From Ensifer sp. LC163 (GTDB lineage: Bacteria; Pseudomonadota; Alphaproteobacteria; Rhizobiales; Rhizobiaceae): 64,000 nt of DNA. The stretch lies in NCBI RefSeq assembly GCF_001695855.1, contig NZ_MBSS01000001.1:310001-374000 (forward strand), read 5' to 3'. Shown piece after piece: positions 16,110 to 24,679 of this stretch; position 1 is the first letter of the stretch, and each line of letters starts with the position of its first letter. The notes under the pieces were generated by a model. That model did not search any database and was not told where the DNA came from. It saw nothing but the letters and a program-made list of their open reading frames with translations. The position numbers were made by a program, and so were the translations under genes.

Positions 16110-16319
16110 ATGAGTGGTGACGTCGTCAATCTACGCCAGTTCCGCAAGCGCAATGCCCGCGCCGAAAAAGAAAAGCAGGCCGAACAGAACCGTATCTCGT
16201 TCGGCCGCACCAAAGCCGAGAAATCGCTGACCGACGCCTTGAACGTGAAGGCGGCAAAGGCGCTCGACCAGGGGCGCCGCGAGCCTGCCGGCGATCGACC
16301 TGATGAGGCAGAGGACTGA
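16110..16319 (+). CDS. DUF4169 family small protein
   Basis: A 69-residue, very charged protein. It begins MSGDVVNLRQFRKRNARAE and continues with Lys/Glu-rich helix and NRISFGRTKAEKSL, the hallmark of DUF4169. No membrane or signal segment is present. It lies 20 bp after sspB on the same strand, so it is probably co-transcribed. The C-terminus of SspB (VSLDSFRKK) and the N-terminus of this protein (VNLRQFRKR) look alike, raising the possibility that both use the same short peptide to bind a partner. The function is unknown. Confidence 0.85.
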   Translation: MSGDVVNLRQFRKRNARAEKEKQAEQNRISFGRTKAEKSLTDALNVKAAKALDQGRREPAGDRPDEAED

Positions 16320-16337
16320 GCAGTCCGGCTTGACCAC

Positions 16338-16412
16338 CACTGCATAGCGCTTCTGATCGGGATCGACTTGAGGCGAGCGCCTCTTACGCGCACCATTTGA
16401 TGCGCGACACCG
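16338..16412 (+). repeat. Strongly decayed family-1 repeat
   Basis: CTGCATAGCG, ATCGGGATCGACTTGAGG and GCGCACCATTTGATGCGCGAC align with hairpins 1 and 2 of family 1 in order. It starts about 20 bp after the DUF4169 stop, a typical position for this family. Confidence 0.45.
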
Positions 16413-16495
16413 CAAAAACGATTCCGGCACAAGCGCTTACGCCCGCTTTCCGAATCAAACCGCCAACGACTTGAATCAATCTGCGAGCTCCGGCG

Positions 16496-16732
16496 ATGAT
16501 CCGAAAACACTCCGCCACCTTGCACGGACACCGCACCAGCTTCTCGCTGGAGGATCCGTTCTGGCTGGAGCTGAAGACGATCGCGGCCGCCCGTGCCATG
16601 CCGATCGCACAGCTGATCGTCGAGATCGACGATGTGCGTGGCGCCGACAGCAACCTGTCTTCGGCGCTCCGGGTCTACGTTCTCGACTGGATCAAGTCGA
16701 ATACAGAGCGGTCAGCGGCCGGCGACATGTGA
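16496..16732 (+). CDS. Ribbon-helix-helix domain protein
   Basis: A 78-residue protein of the arylsulfate-sulfotransferase-like RHH (RHH_4) type. IRKHSATLHGHRTSFSLEDP carries the beta-strand, and FWLELKTIAAARAMPIAQLI gives the first helix and turn; SSALRVYVLDWIK is the second helix. Such proteins usually dimerise and bind DNA, though many are uncharacterised. It follows sspB-DUF4169 on the same strand after a decayed repeat. Its 3' end overlaps by about 21 bp the tail of the convergent GGDEF remnant, so that pseudogene's decay leaves the RHH gene intact. The target is unknown. Confidence 0.85.
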   Translation: MIRKHSATLHGHRTSFSLEDPFWLELKTIAAARAMPIAQLIVEIDDVRGADSNLSSALRVYVLDWIKSNTERSAAGDM

Positions 16733-17420
16733 CGGCTCCTCGCCTCGATCATCAAGGCCGCTCCCGAATGCGTCTGTCAGTGCGCCGGCAAGACCCTCGC
16801 GCAGCTGGCTCGCCATCGCCCTGATGCCGCACGGCAGCCGCAAGGACTCCACCAGGCAAACCCGGTTGCGTCCCGTGTTCTTGGCGAGATAGAGCTGGTC
16901 GTCGGCGATCTTGAAGATATCCGCATACTGCGCGGGATAGGTGAACAGCGCCACACCGACGCTGACCGTCACCGGATCTGCGCCCAGCGCGATCGCCTGT
17001 CCGCGCTCTGCCACCGCCAGACGGATGCGCTCGGCCATCGCCCCGATCGTTTCGGGGCGGGCATGGAAAACGAACACGCCGAACTCCTCGCCGCCGTGAC
17101 GCCCCACGACTGCATAATTCCTCAAATCGGAATCGATTTAAGGACGAAATTATGCAGCAACTCAAAGTGTTACAGCGACCTTTGCGCGTCTAATTAGACG
17201 CGCGGCGCTGTAGACCATTGTTGGCCACCGCCTCGCGCATGCCGGTTGCTATCGCCACCAATGCCCGATCGCCGGCGAGATGGCCGTGGTGGTCGTTGAT
17301 GCGCTTGAAGTGGTCGGCATCCAGCACCATCAGCGCCGACGTGGTCGGAGAGGGTTTGACGTCCTGCTCTGCAAAGAACGCGGTGACATCCGATGTGAAG
17401 GCGGCACGATTGAGTCCTGC
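16712..17420 (-). pseudogene. Diguanylate cyclase (GGDEF) remnant interrupted by a family-1 repeat
   Basis: The upstream half (17420 to about 17213, minus) reads NRAAF, then [40 protein letters not shown], the N-terminal half of a GGDEF domain. The downstream half (17107 to 16712) continues VGRHGGEEFGVFVF, VTVSVGVALFTYPAQYAD and LYLAKNTGRNRVCLVE to a normal end. Between them lies a roughly 103-bp repeat that adds stop codons. Removing it joins the halves in frame as ...NNGLVGRHGGEEF, the expected family sequence. The 5' end is also lost: a TGA precedes NRAAF and no sensor domain is recognisable upstream. The gene once made cyclic-di-GMP and is now inactive, unless the 3' half is translated alone. 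Confidence 0.88.
17108..17212 (+). repeat. Family-1 two-hairpin repeat inserted in the GGDEF gene
   Basis: CTGCATAATTCCTCAAATCG ... AAATTATGCAG, linker, then TTACAGCGACCTTTGCGCG ... CGCGCGGCGCTG followed by TA. The right flank is TA (17211-17212) and the left flank is GA (17108-17109), read as a mutated TA. This copy interrupts a coding sequence and gives the clearest evidence that the family moves. Confidence 0.92.
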
Positions 17421-17842
17421 TCAAGAGACGTCATGCCACCCCCCGTTGCAAACCACACTGTGATGGCCGGAAGCTAACTCCGGCTCAATCAATCCATTAG
17501 AATTTTAGGGGTTTCCGCATTTCGCCCCGTGAATGCGGGCTTTCCGCGCGATGGTCGAATTCCATTGGGAATCGGCAATTGCGGCCCAGCCTCGCGAATC
17601 GACGGCACCAATCTTCGACGAGCACGGGATCCAAACGGTCAAAAACACGGACTTCTGATTGCAGATTGCCTCGACCTCAGCAGATTATGTGTGCTTGGCG
17701 CAACAGGCCTCTCAATTCCGCAAGGTGCGACGCATGGTTCAGCACGAATAGCCTTGCTTAGAATATTCTAATTCAAAACAATGACATGACTGTCGGCGGG
17801 TCGCAACCGCTGGCATTCGTGAGACACATGAGGGGTGGAATC
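17421..17842. other. Intergenic region, 422 bp, lower GC
   Basis: No convincing gene is present. This is where the 5' part of the GGDEF gene should be, but I see no sensor sequence in it. TTAGAATATTCTAA (17758-17771) is a perfect 14-bp palindrome 72 bp before the beta-barrel start and may be an operator or part of its promoter. Confidence 0.4.
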
Positions 17843-18634
17843 ATGGGACTGTATGCTCGGATTGGTCTGGCCACGTGCTTGACCCTGTCATCGGCTGTTA
17901 TCGTCAACGCCGCCGACATCACGCCGCTTCTTGCGCCTGCCGCGCAGCCGCAGGAGACGGAGAGCGGCTGGCAGTTCACCGTTGCACCTTACTTCTGGAT
18001 CGCTGGCCTTACGGGCGATACCGCGCAGTTCGGTCTCCCGGATGTGCACATCGATTCCAGTTTCAGCGATATCTTGGACAATCTCGATTTCGCCTTCATG
18101 GCCATGGGCGAGGCCCGCAACGGCCCCTACAGCATCTTCGGCGACGTGATCTATTCCAAGCTGTCGGCCGACGGCAGCACGCCGGGCGGCATTCTTGCCG
18201 ATAGCGTCGAAGTCGAATCGCAGACCTTCGTCGGGTTGCTTGGTGTCGGTTATGCGATCTACGAGGATCAATCGTCCCATCTGGATTTCGTCGGCGGCCT
18301 GAAAGTCTGGTCAGTCGATACGACGCTTTCGTTCTCCGGTGGCCTGCTCGGTGGCATCAGCCGAGACGACAGTGCGACCTGGGTCGATGCGGTCGCGGGC
18401 CTGCGCGGCGCCTACTACTTCACGCCCGAGATCTATCTGACGGGCTGGGGCCTGGTCGGCGCAGGCGGTGCAGACCTCGACTGGGATGCAGCACTCGGCC
18501 TCGGCTACAAGTTCACGGATACGATCTCGGCCGTCGCCGGCTATCGCGCACTCGGCGTCGACTACAGCAACGACGGCTTCAAATTCGACGCCGTGCAGCA
18601 CGGACCGATCCTGGGCGTCGCCATCCACTTCTGA
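17843..18634 (+). CDS. Outer-membrane beta-barrel protein
   Basis: A 263-residue exported protein. Residues 1-23 form a signal peptide ending VNA. The mature part alternates aromatic and small residues in short strands (WQFTVAPYFWIAGLTG, GPYSIFGDVIYSKL, TFVGLLGVGYAIY, HLDFVGGLKVWSV, AAYYF-like strands, ALGLGYKFTDTISAVAGYRAL) and ends in GVAIHF, a C-terminal aromatic as needed for Bam-dependent insertion. The start at 17843 follows AGGGGTGG. I cannot name a subfamily; OmpW/OmpA-like or an uncharacterised porin-like barrel are possible. It stands alone between the GGDEF remnant and the convergent asmA-like gene. Confidence 0.82.
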   Translation: MGLYARIGLATCLTLSSAVIVNAADITPLLAPAAQPQETESGWQFTVAPYFWIAGLTGDTAQFGLPDVHIDSSFSDILDNLDFAFMAMGEARNGPYSIFGDVIYSKLSADGSTPGGILADSVEVESQTFVGLLGVGYAIYEDQSSHLDFVGGLKVWSVDTTLSFSGGLLGGISRDDSATWVDAVAGLRGAYYFTPEIYLTGWGLVGAGGADLDWDAALGLGYKFTDTISAVAGYRALGVDYSNDGFKFDAVQHGPILGVAIHF

Positions 18635-18844
18635 ACTGCCGCACATGGCGGCTCGGCGATCCCTGGCGCGAGCCTGCGGACCGCCGAGTTTGACGGCGAA
18701 GCATGATGGTTCGGTTCGAGCACAGGGACGATCGGCCCACTGCCGCGGCCTTGCGTAACCGACGTCACACGCGGCGACCTCACTCCCTGTCCACGCAATG
18801 CCGCCACGCGACAGTGGCACACAGATCCACCGGGGCACACAAAT

Positions 18845-21800
18845 CTACTGGACGGTGATGTCCGGCAGCACGTCGAAATTCAGCCCCTGCCCGCCTGGCC
18901 GCTGCAGGCCTCCGCCCTCGCCCGTTCCCGGCTGCACCTGCGATGGTGCCCCCAGCTGCTGTTGCTGCTGGCGCTCGCGTTCGGCGCGTGCAGCCTCCTC
19001 GGCGGTCTTGCGCTCGGCCTCGGCGCGGGCGGCGAGATCAGCCTTTACACGCTCTGCCTCAACTGCGGCCGCCGCGCGCCGCCGCTCTTCGGCGATCGTC
19101 CGCAGGCGCTCGATTTCACGCTCCTGCGCCTTTGCCTTGTAGAGCTGCACCTCGCGGCGCAGCCGCTGCTTCTCAAGCACGTTGGCCTGCAGCGTCTCGA
19201 CGCGCCGGCGCTCACGCTCGAACGCCCGAAGCGAGAGGAAATTCGAGAGGTCGGCAACATCGAGGCTGACGCCCGGCGACGCCAGCAGGCCGGCAAACCC
19301 GAGCCGCACACGCGGCTCGGCACCGGTCAGCGCCTCGTCGCCCGCACGGAAGGTCATGTCGATGCCGGCATCGATGCGTTCCGCCGCAAGGTCGAACGAC
19401 GCCTCGCCGGCAAAGGCTGCGTTGCCGTCGGCGGCCGTCACGTTCTGCGCCCGCAGCACGCCGCCGGCGATGCTGAAGGGAACCTTGACGACACCGACGA
19501 CCGACTGGCCCGAAAACACCGCCGCCGCCGCCGTCTGACGAATGGCGTCAGCCGAAATCTCCGTCTTCAGCGCATCGGCGGTCGCCATCAGTTGCGGCAG
19601 GGCCGCGCTGTTGACGCCATTGAGCGTCACGCCGTTGAAGGTCGCGGTGCCCGAGCCGCTTGCCGAATGCGCCATGGCTTCCGCGTTCGCACCCGATGCC
19701 TCGAGCGCCACCGAGAGGTCGAAGGTGCCGGTCGCGACCGGGGCGGCCGCACGCATCCAGCCCGCCTGCGCCAGATCCCCGCCCTTGACGTCGAGCCGCG
19801 AGCGCAGGAAGCCGGAACCATTGGCATTGCCGAGCTGCACCCGGCCCTCGAGCTTGCCGCCGAGCCAGTCGCCGGTGGCTTCGGTGAAGGCGATCTCTTC
19901 GCCCTTCCACTCCATCTTGCCGGCAAAATTTCCGATGGCGCCGTAAAAGCCCGGCCAGAAATTGGCGGCCTGCACGTCGAGCGCCACGTTAAGACCGGTC
20001 CAGGCGGCCTGCGCCACCGGCGCCTCCGACAGCGCCCCGCTCGACATGTCCTGAACCGGGCCAAGGATGCCTTCGGCGAGCCAGGCGAGGTCGAGCGTCG
20101 CAAGGTTGATCTGGCCCTCCGCCTTGCCCGGGACCTTGCGGTCGATCGTCAGTGCGCCGGCAAAGCCGTTGTTGTCGGCCCTGCCTTCGAGCGTTGTCAG
20201 GGCGATCGCCTCCGGGGTCGTCGCCACATCGGCCGAAACCGAGATCGGCAGGCCGCTGCCCGTCTGCGGCAGGGCAATGCCCTGCTGCAGCAGATACGGC
20301 TCAAGGTCTTCCGTCTGGAGCGTCAGCTTGGCCTGGCCTTCAAGGAAATGGTCGCGCGAGAGATCGAAGCTGCCCTTGGCGGCAAGCGACGTCTTCTCGG
20401 TGGTAAAGGTCACAGTGCCATTGGCGTTGTTGCCATCGGTGCTCTGCAGCTTGACCGAGAGGATGCCGTTGGCATCGGCATCGAACGGCAACGGATCGAA
20501 CCCGGCCTGCCCAAGCAGCAGCAGCGTCTGCGGGTTTTCGAGCGTCGCTTCGAGCAGCATGCCCTTGCCGGCGAGCGCCTGGGCCATGTCGGGCGCCTGA
20601 TAGCTGGCGGCAATCTTGGTGCCGTTGGCCGTGCCGAATATGCCGAAGGTCGCCGGCGCGTTGCCTTCCTTGTTGCCGGCCGTCAGCGTTACGTCGAAGG
20701 CGGCGTCCGTATAGTACGGCCCTGCCTTGGTCAGGCGGCGAAGAGCGGGATGATCGACGGCGTGCCGGCCGATCATGTCCAGGAACGGCGTCAGGTCGTT
20801 GGCCGCGAGCTTCATCTTGGCCGAAATGACGGGCTTTTCGAGATCGCCGCTGGCGCGGCCGGAAAAGGCGAGTTGCGCACCGGCCAGCGAGCCGATCGCC
20901 ACGCGCTCGGCCTGTAGCTGGCCGTTTTTCAACGTAACCACCGCCTGAACGTCTCGCGCGTCTTCGCCGAAGGCGGAGAACTCGTCGGCCGAAAGGTCGG
21001 CAGCGATCGCGTGCTGCATCAGCGTCGAGGTCGAGGCGTCGCCGGCGACCAGGCCGGCAAGCGCCTGCAAGGCTTCGAGATCGATGCGATTGCCGTTCAG
21101 CTGCAGCGAAAGGTTCGGCTGCTGCTCGGCGAAGGACTGGCGCTCGAGCCGCCCCTTGAGGCTCGCATCGCCGGCGGCAACTTCCAGGTTTTCGAACTGC
21201 TGCAGCGTGTCCGTCAGGTTGACGGTTGCCGAAAAGCCCGCGGTCTTCAACTTGCGGATCGCCGGATCGACTGAGCCCGCCAGCCAGCTTGCGAGGCCCG
21301 AAGGCTGGTTGGACGCCAGCAGCAGGTCACCGCGGAAGGAACGCTGGCCCTTGAGGTTGAGCCGTCCCTTGGCCTCGAGCTGCGTGCGCCCCGGCAAAAG
21401 TGCCACGACATTGTCGATCACCCAGCCGGCGCCATCCGGTTGCACGTCGATGCGCACGTCACGCACCGTCGTATCGCCGATGACGATCGCCGGCAATTTC
21501 AGGCTAGCCCGTCCCGGCACCTGCGGAATTGGAATGTCGGCGACAATCGCCAGCATCGCTTCCAGCCGCTGGCGCATGGAGATTGCCGGGTCGCGCCCGG
21601 TCTTGCCGTCGTTGCCGGAATTGCCGATGCGGCTGACGTCGATCTGCTGGCCGTCGGCAATCAGCAGGAACTTCTGGTCCTTGCCGGTGTCGAGCGTCGC
21701 CTCGCCGGTCACCACATAGGGATCGTCCGAGGGACCGACCTCGAAGCGATATTCCGGCACGTGGATGCTCTCGTTGGTCAGCTGGAAATCGCCATTGATG

Positions 21801-22591
21801 CGCAGCGGCGCATGGCCGTCGACATCCTTCGCCTCGCCCCCCGGGCGGTTCTCCGTCAGCGTGAAACGGCCGCCGTAAAGCGGCTTGAAGTCGACGATCT
21901 TCAGTGCGCCGTCGAGCTCGATGCCGAAGGGGCGCTTGTCCGGTGTCACCCGCGCCTTGAGGCTGAGCGCGCCCGCCTCATCCACCTCGTTGCTGGAGAG
22001 GGCGAAACTGCCGGCCTCGCCGTCCAATGCCGCGCGGCCTTCCACCTTCCAGGGGCCAGCCAAGGTGCGGGCCGATAGATCGGCGGAGAGGTCGGTCACG
22101 CGCCGGGTGCGGCCGGTCTGCTCGTCGATGAATTCGATCTCGCCATGGGTGATCTCGACGTTTTCAAGCACCACGGTCTTGGCAGGGATTGCCGTGCGCG
22201 CGCCGCGCGCCCAGTCCAGCGTGCCGTCCGAAAGCAGCCGCACCTTGGCCTTCGGCCGGTCGAGACGCATGTCGAAGATCAGCGCTTCGCCGCTCAGGAA
22301 CGGCGCAAGCTCCGCACTCATCGAGAATTGCGCGACCTGGATCAGCGGTTCACGGGCATCGCTACCGCCGACGCGCACATCGTTGAGCGTCACGGTCGGG
22401 AACGGGATCAGGCGTGCGTCGACGCTGCCGTGGACGACGACGGGCTTGCCCATGATGCGGCTTGCCTCGCGCTCGAATTCCTTGCGGAATCCCGTCCAGT
22501 CGATGAACCACGGGGCGATCAGCGCCGCAAAGAGCGCAACGACCACAAGACCGCCGATGGCAACCAGAATTCGCGAAAGCACCGTGCCCAC
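18845..22591 (-). CDS. AsmA family protein (large, 1248 aa)
   Basis: A 1248-residue envelope protein with an N-terminal anchor (ILVAIGGLVVVALFAALIAP). The conserved AsmA start follows: FIDWTGFRKEFEREASRIMG, GSVDARLIPFPTVTLNDVRVGG. A very long beta-rich body continues, and the AsmA C-terminal region (GSGTATFNGVTLNGVN, LRAQNVTAADGNAAFAGEASFDLA) lies near 1000-1100. The end is unusual: a charged coiled coil (RAFERERRRVETLQANVLEK and following Arg/Glu/Ala repeats) leads into a Gln/Gly/Pro tail. AsmA-like proteins form periplasmic bridges for phospholipid transport. The frame opens with GTG. Two operator-like palindromes lie upstream at 22651-22687. Regulation and partners are unknown. Confidence 0.9.
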   Translation of the reverse strand: MGTVLSRILVAIGGLVVVALFAALIAPWFIDWTGFRKEFEREASRIMGKPVVVHGSVDARLIPFPTVTLNDVRVGGSDAREPLIQVAQFSMSAELAPFLSGEALIFDMRLDRPKAKVRLLSDGTLDWARGARTAIPAKTVVLENVEITHGEIEFIDEQTGRTRRVTDLSADLSARTLAGPWKVEGRAALDGEAGSFALSSNEVDEAGALSLKARVTPDKRPFGIELDGALKIVDFKPLYGGRFTLTENRPGGEAKDVDGHAPLRINGDFQLTNESIHVPEYRFEVGPSDDPYVVTGEATLDTGKDQKFLLIADGQQIDVSRIGNSGNDGKTGRDPAISMRQRLEAMLAIVADIPIPQVPGRASLKLPAIVIGDTTVRDVRIDVQPDGAGWVIDNVVALLPGRTQLEAKGRLNLKGQRSFRGDLLLASNQPSGLASWLAGSVDPAIRKLKTAGFSATVNLTDTLQQFENLEVAAGDASLKGRLERQSFAEQQPNLSLQLNGNRIDLEALQALAGLVAGDASTSTLMQHAIAADLSADEFSAFGEDARDVQAVVTLKNGQLQAERVAIGSLAGAQLAFSGRASGDLEKPVISAKMKLAANDLTPFLDMIGRHAVDHPALRRLTKAGPYYTDAAFDVTLTAGNKEGNAPATFGIFGTANGTKIAASYQAPDMAQALAGKGMLLEATLENPQTLLLLGQAGFDPLPFDADANGILSVKLQSTDGNNANGTVTFTTEKTSLAAKGSFDLSRDHFLEGQAKLTLQTEDLEPYLLQQGIALPQTGSGLPISVSADVATTPEAIALTTLEGRADNNGFAGALTIDRKVPGKAEGQINLATLDLAWLAEGILGPVQDMSSGALSEAPVAQAAWTGLNVALDVQAANFWPGFYGAIGNFAGKMEWKGEEIAFTEATGDWLGGKLEGRVQLGNANGSGFLRSRLDVKGGDLAQAGWMRAAAPVATGTFDLSVALEASGANAEAMAHSASGSGTATFNGVTLNGVNSAALPQLMATADALKTEISADAIRQTAAAAVFSGQSVVGVVKVPFSIAGGVLRAQNVTAADGNAAFAGEASFDLAAERIDAGIDMTFRAGDEALTGAEPRVRLGFAGLLASPGVSLDVADLSNFLSLRAFERERRRVETLQANVLEKQRLRREVQLYKAKAQEREIERLRTIAEERRRAAAAVEAERVKADLAARAEAERKTAEEAARAERERQQQQQLGAPSQVQPGTGEGGGLQRPGGQGLNFDVLPDITVQ

Positions 22592-22650
22592 ATTCCCATC
22601 AAGTTCTCAGGCGCCCGTCGGCGCCGTCTGCGCCCATATGAACGCCAAAG

Positions 22651-22687
22651 GGACGTCTCCGTCCATTACATTTGGACGTCTTCGTCC
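22651..22687. promoter_or_regulatory. Twin palindromic operators upstream of the asmA-like gene
   Basis: GGACGTCTCCGTCC (22651-22664) and GGACGTCTTCGTCC (22674-22687) are two near-identical dyads, 23 bp centre to centre, about 60-95 bp before the asmA-like start. Their spacing is close to two helical turns, as expected for a dimeric regulator (TetR-like) binding twice. The regulator is not identified. Confidence 0.55.
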
Positions 22688-22765
22688 ATACCAATTGCGC
22701 GGGCGTTGCCTGCCGCCCCGAGGGGCGGCTGCTTTGCCGCGCCTCCCCTCGCCCGTTGCCTCGCG

Positions 22766-24172
22766 TCAGGCGAAGATCTTGCCGGGGTTGAAGATGTTCT
22801 GCGGATCGAGAGAACGCTTGACCTGCCGCATCAGATCCAGCGCGTCGCCGAGTTCGGCCTCGAGAAACGGCATCTTGCCCTGACCGATACCATGTTCGCC
22901 GGTGCAGGTTCCATCCATCGACAGCGCCCGCGCATTCAGCCGCTCGACGAAGGCCTCGGCCCGCGCCACGTCGACAGCGTCCTTGTCGTTAAACAGCAGG
23001 CCGACATGGAAGTTGCCGTCGCCCGCATGCCCGACGATCGGCGCCGTCAGACCGTGCGCCGCGATATCCTCATGGGTTGCCGCAACGCAATCGGCCAGCC
23101 GCGAGATCGGCACGCAGACATCCGTGGAGAGAATTGCCGCCCCGGGGATCAGGCTCTTCTGGGCCCAGTAGGCATTGTGCCGCGCCTTCCACAGCCGCGC
23201 CCGCTCTTCCGGGTTGGTCGTCCAGAGGAAACCGCTAGAGCCGAAATCGGACGCTATTTCGGCAAAGTGCCTCGATTGCATCTCGACGCTCTCGCTGTTG
23301 CCGTGGAATTCGACGAAAAGCGTCGGCGTCTCCTCATAGGATAGGCCGGAATAGTTGTTGCAGGCCTTCATTTGCAACGCGTCCAAAAGCTCGATGCGGG
23401 CAACCGGAATGCCCGACTGGATCGTCAGGATCACCGCGTTGCAGGCGTCCGCAATCGTCGGAAACGGGCATACGCCGCCGGAGATGACTTCCGGTATGCC
23501 CTGGAGCCGGAGCGTGATCGAGGTGATGATGCCGAGCGTGCCCTCGGCGCCGACGAACAGCCGGGTCAGGTCGTAACCGGCCGACGACTTGCGCGCCCGA
23601 TGCGCGGTGCGCACCTCGCGCCCATCGGCTGTCACCACGGTCAGCGCCAGCACATTGTCCTTCATCGTGCCGTAGCGCACCGCATTGGTACCGGAGGCCC
23701 GCGTCGAGGCCATGCCGCCGATCGAGGCGTTGGCACCGGGATCGATCGGAAAGAACAGGCCGGTGTCGCGCAGATAGGTGTTCAACTCCTCGCGGGTGAT
23801 ACCCGGCTCGACCCGGCAGTCCAGATCTTCCGCGTTGACCTCGAGCACCCGGTTCATGCGCATCATGTCGACGGAGATGCCGCCGTTCGGCGCGTTGACG
23901 TGACCCTCGAGCGAGGATCCGGTGCCGAAGGGAATGAGCGGCACGGCATTCGCAGCGGCGATCGCGACGATCTCGCGCACCTCGTCGGCGCTTTCGGGGA
24001 AGACAACGCCATCGGGAAGCTGCGCCGGAATATAGGTGGTGGTGTGGGCATGCTGGGCGCGGATCGCCTCACCCGTCTGGAACCGATCGCCGAATCGGGC
24101 GGCAAGCTGCGCCTTAACGGTGTCGATCCCGGTTTCGTTTCTCGAGCCAGCTCTGATCGCCTTCAACGCCAC
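22766..24172 (-). CDS. FAD-linked oxidase (D-lactate dehydrogenase / glycolate oxidase family)
   Basis: A 468-residue flavoprotein that probably oxidises a D-2-hydroxy acid and passes electrons to cytochrome c or quinone. The PCMH FAD-binding domain (about 50-230) has VVFPESADEVREIV, LIPFGTGSSLEGHV, DPGANASIGGMAST and VGAEGTLGIITS. The C-terminal domain has VGHAGDGNFHVGLL and CTGEHGIGQGK, where His residues bind metal and substrate. No signal peptide is present, so it is cytoplasmic or peripheral. Translation probably starts with GTG at 24170-24172 after AAGGGA. It precedes the asmA-like gene on the same strand by 174 bp, which hold operator-like sites, so the two are probably separately regulated. 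The exact substrate is not determinable. Confidence 0.93.
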   Translation of the reverse strand: MALKAIRAGSRNETGIDTVKAQLAARFGDRFQTGEAIRAQHAHTTTYIPAQLPDGVVFPESADEVREIVAIAAANAVPLIPFGTGSSLEGHVNAPNGGISVDMMRMNRVLEVNAEDLDCRVEPGITREELNTYLRDTGLFFPIDPGANASIGGMASTRASGTNAVRYGTMKDNVLALTVVTADGREVRTAHRARKSSAGYDLTRLFVGAEGTLGIITSITLRLQGIPEVISGGVCPFPTIADACNAVILTIQSGIPVARIELLDALQMKACNNYSGLSYEETPTLFVEFHGNSESVEMQSRHFAEIASDFGSSGFLWTTNPEERARLWKARHNAYWAQKSLIPGAAILSTDVCVPISRLADCVAATHEDIAAHGLTAPIVGHAGDGNFHVGLLFNDKDAVDVARAEAFVERLNARALSMDGTCTGEHGIGQGKMPFLEAELGDALDLMRQVKRSLDPQNIFNPGKIFA

Positions 24173-24197
24173 GGAAAACGTCCCTTCTTCATGCCAT

Positions 24198-24299
24198 TAC
24201 AGCGCCGCGCGTCAAACATGACGCGCTAAGGACGCTGTAACACTTTAAACTTGCTGCATAATTCCTCAAATCGATTCCGATTTGAGGAATTATGCAGCA
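24198..24299 (-). repeat. Family-1 two-hairpin repeat, complete
   Basis: TTACAGCGCCGCGCGTCAAA ... GACGCGCTAAGGACGCTG, linker CACTTTAAACTTG, then CTGCATAATTCCTCAAATCG ... GATTTGAGGAATTATGCAG. The CCTCAAATC/GATTTGAGG stem replaces CCTTAAATC/GATTTAAGG of other copies on both sides, a compensatory pair change. The left flank is TA and the right is CA. It lies 26 bp upstream of the FAD oxidase start. Confidence 0.92.
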
Positions 24300-24679
24300 G
24301 CACCGCCCCGTTCCGACCTCAGGGAAGCGCTTTCATTTCAAGGCGCTACTGTGCAAATCGGAATCACTTTGTCCAGACGTTCACGCCGTCTCCGGCAGAC
24401 TATCGCGTGAAAACGCCGGCGGTGAGACCTGAGTGTCACAAAGCTTTCGTTTTGCGGCGGATAACCCGCATCCATAATCTCCTCCTGAAATCGATTCCGA
24501 GGCCGGGACCGATGCAGTTGTTGCTGTCTGCCGACGACACCGGCCCGTCACAAGGTCCTGCCAAAGCGCCGGGCGGCCCTTTTCCCGGCGCCACTCGCGA
24601 AAGATGCGATTTCAGAGAAAACACCTATCGTTTGGCCGCCCTTGGCATATTATACTGAAGGACGGGAGGAGAAGGTCAA
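24300..24679. other. Intergenic region with a decayed repeat fragment
   Basis: No gene is recognisable. About 24462-24523 (GCATCCATAATCTCCTCC ... GAAATCGATTCCGAGG ... ATGCAGTTG) is a decayed hairpin 1 of family 1. GGGAGGAGAAGG just before 24680 is the DUF1772 ribosome site, and CATATTATACTG (about 24646-24657) may hold its -10 element. Confidence 0.5.

Noticed and set aside
17110-17212. Possibility that the repeat here forms part of a CRISPR array.
   Set aside because: Copies are scattered kilobases apart, there are no regular spacers and no cas genes.
18962-20917. Very long plus-strand open frame of about 650 codons opposite the asmA-like gene.
   Set aside because: It is a GC-rich antisense shadow of a clearly recognised protein and has no family features.
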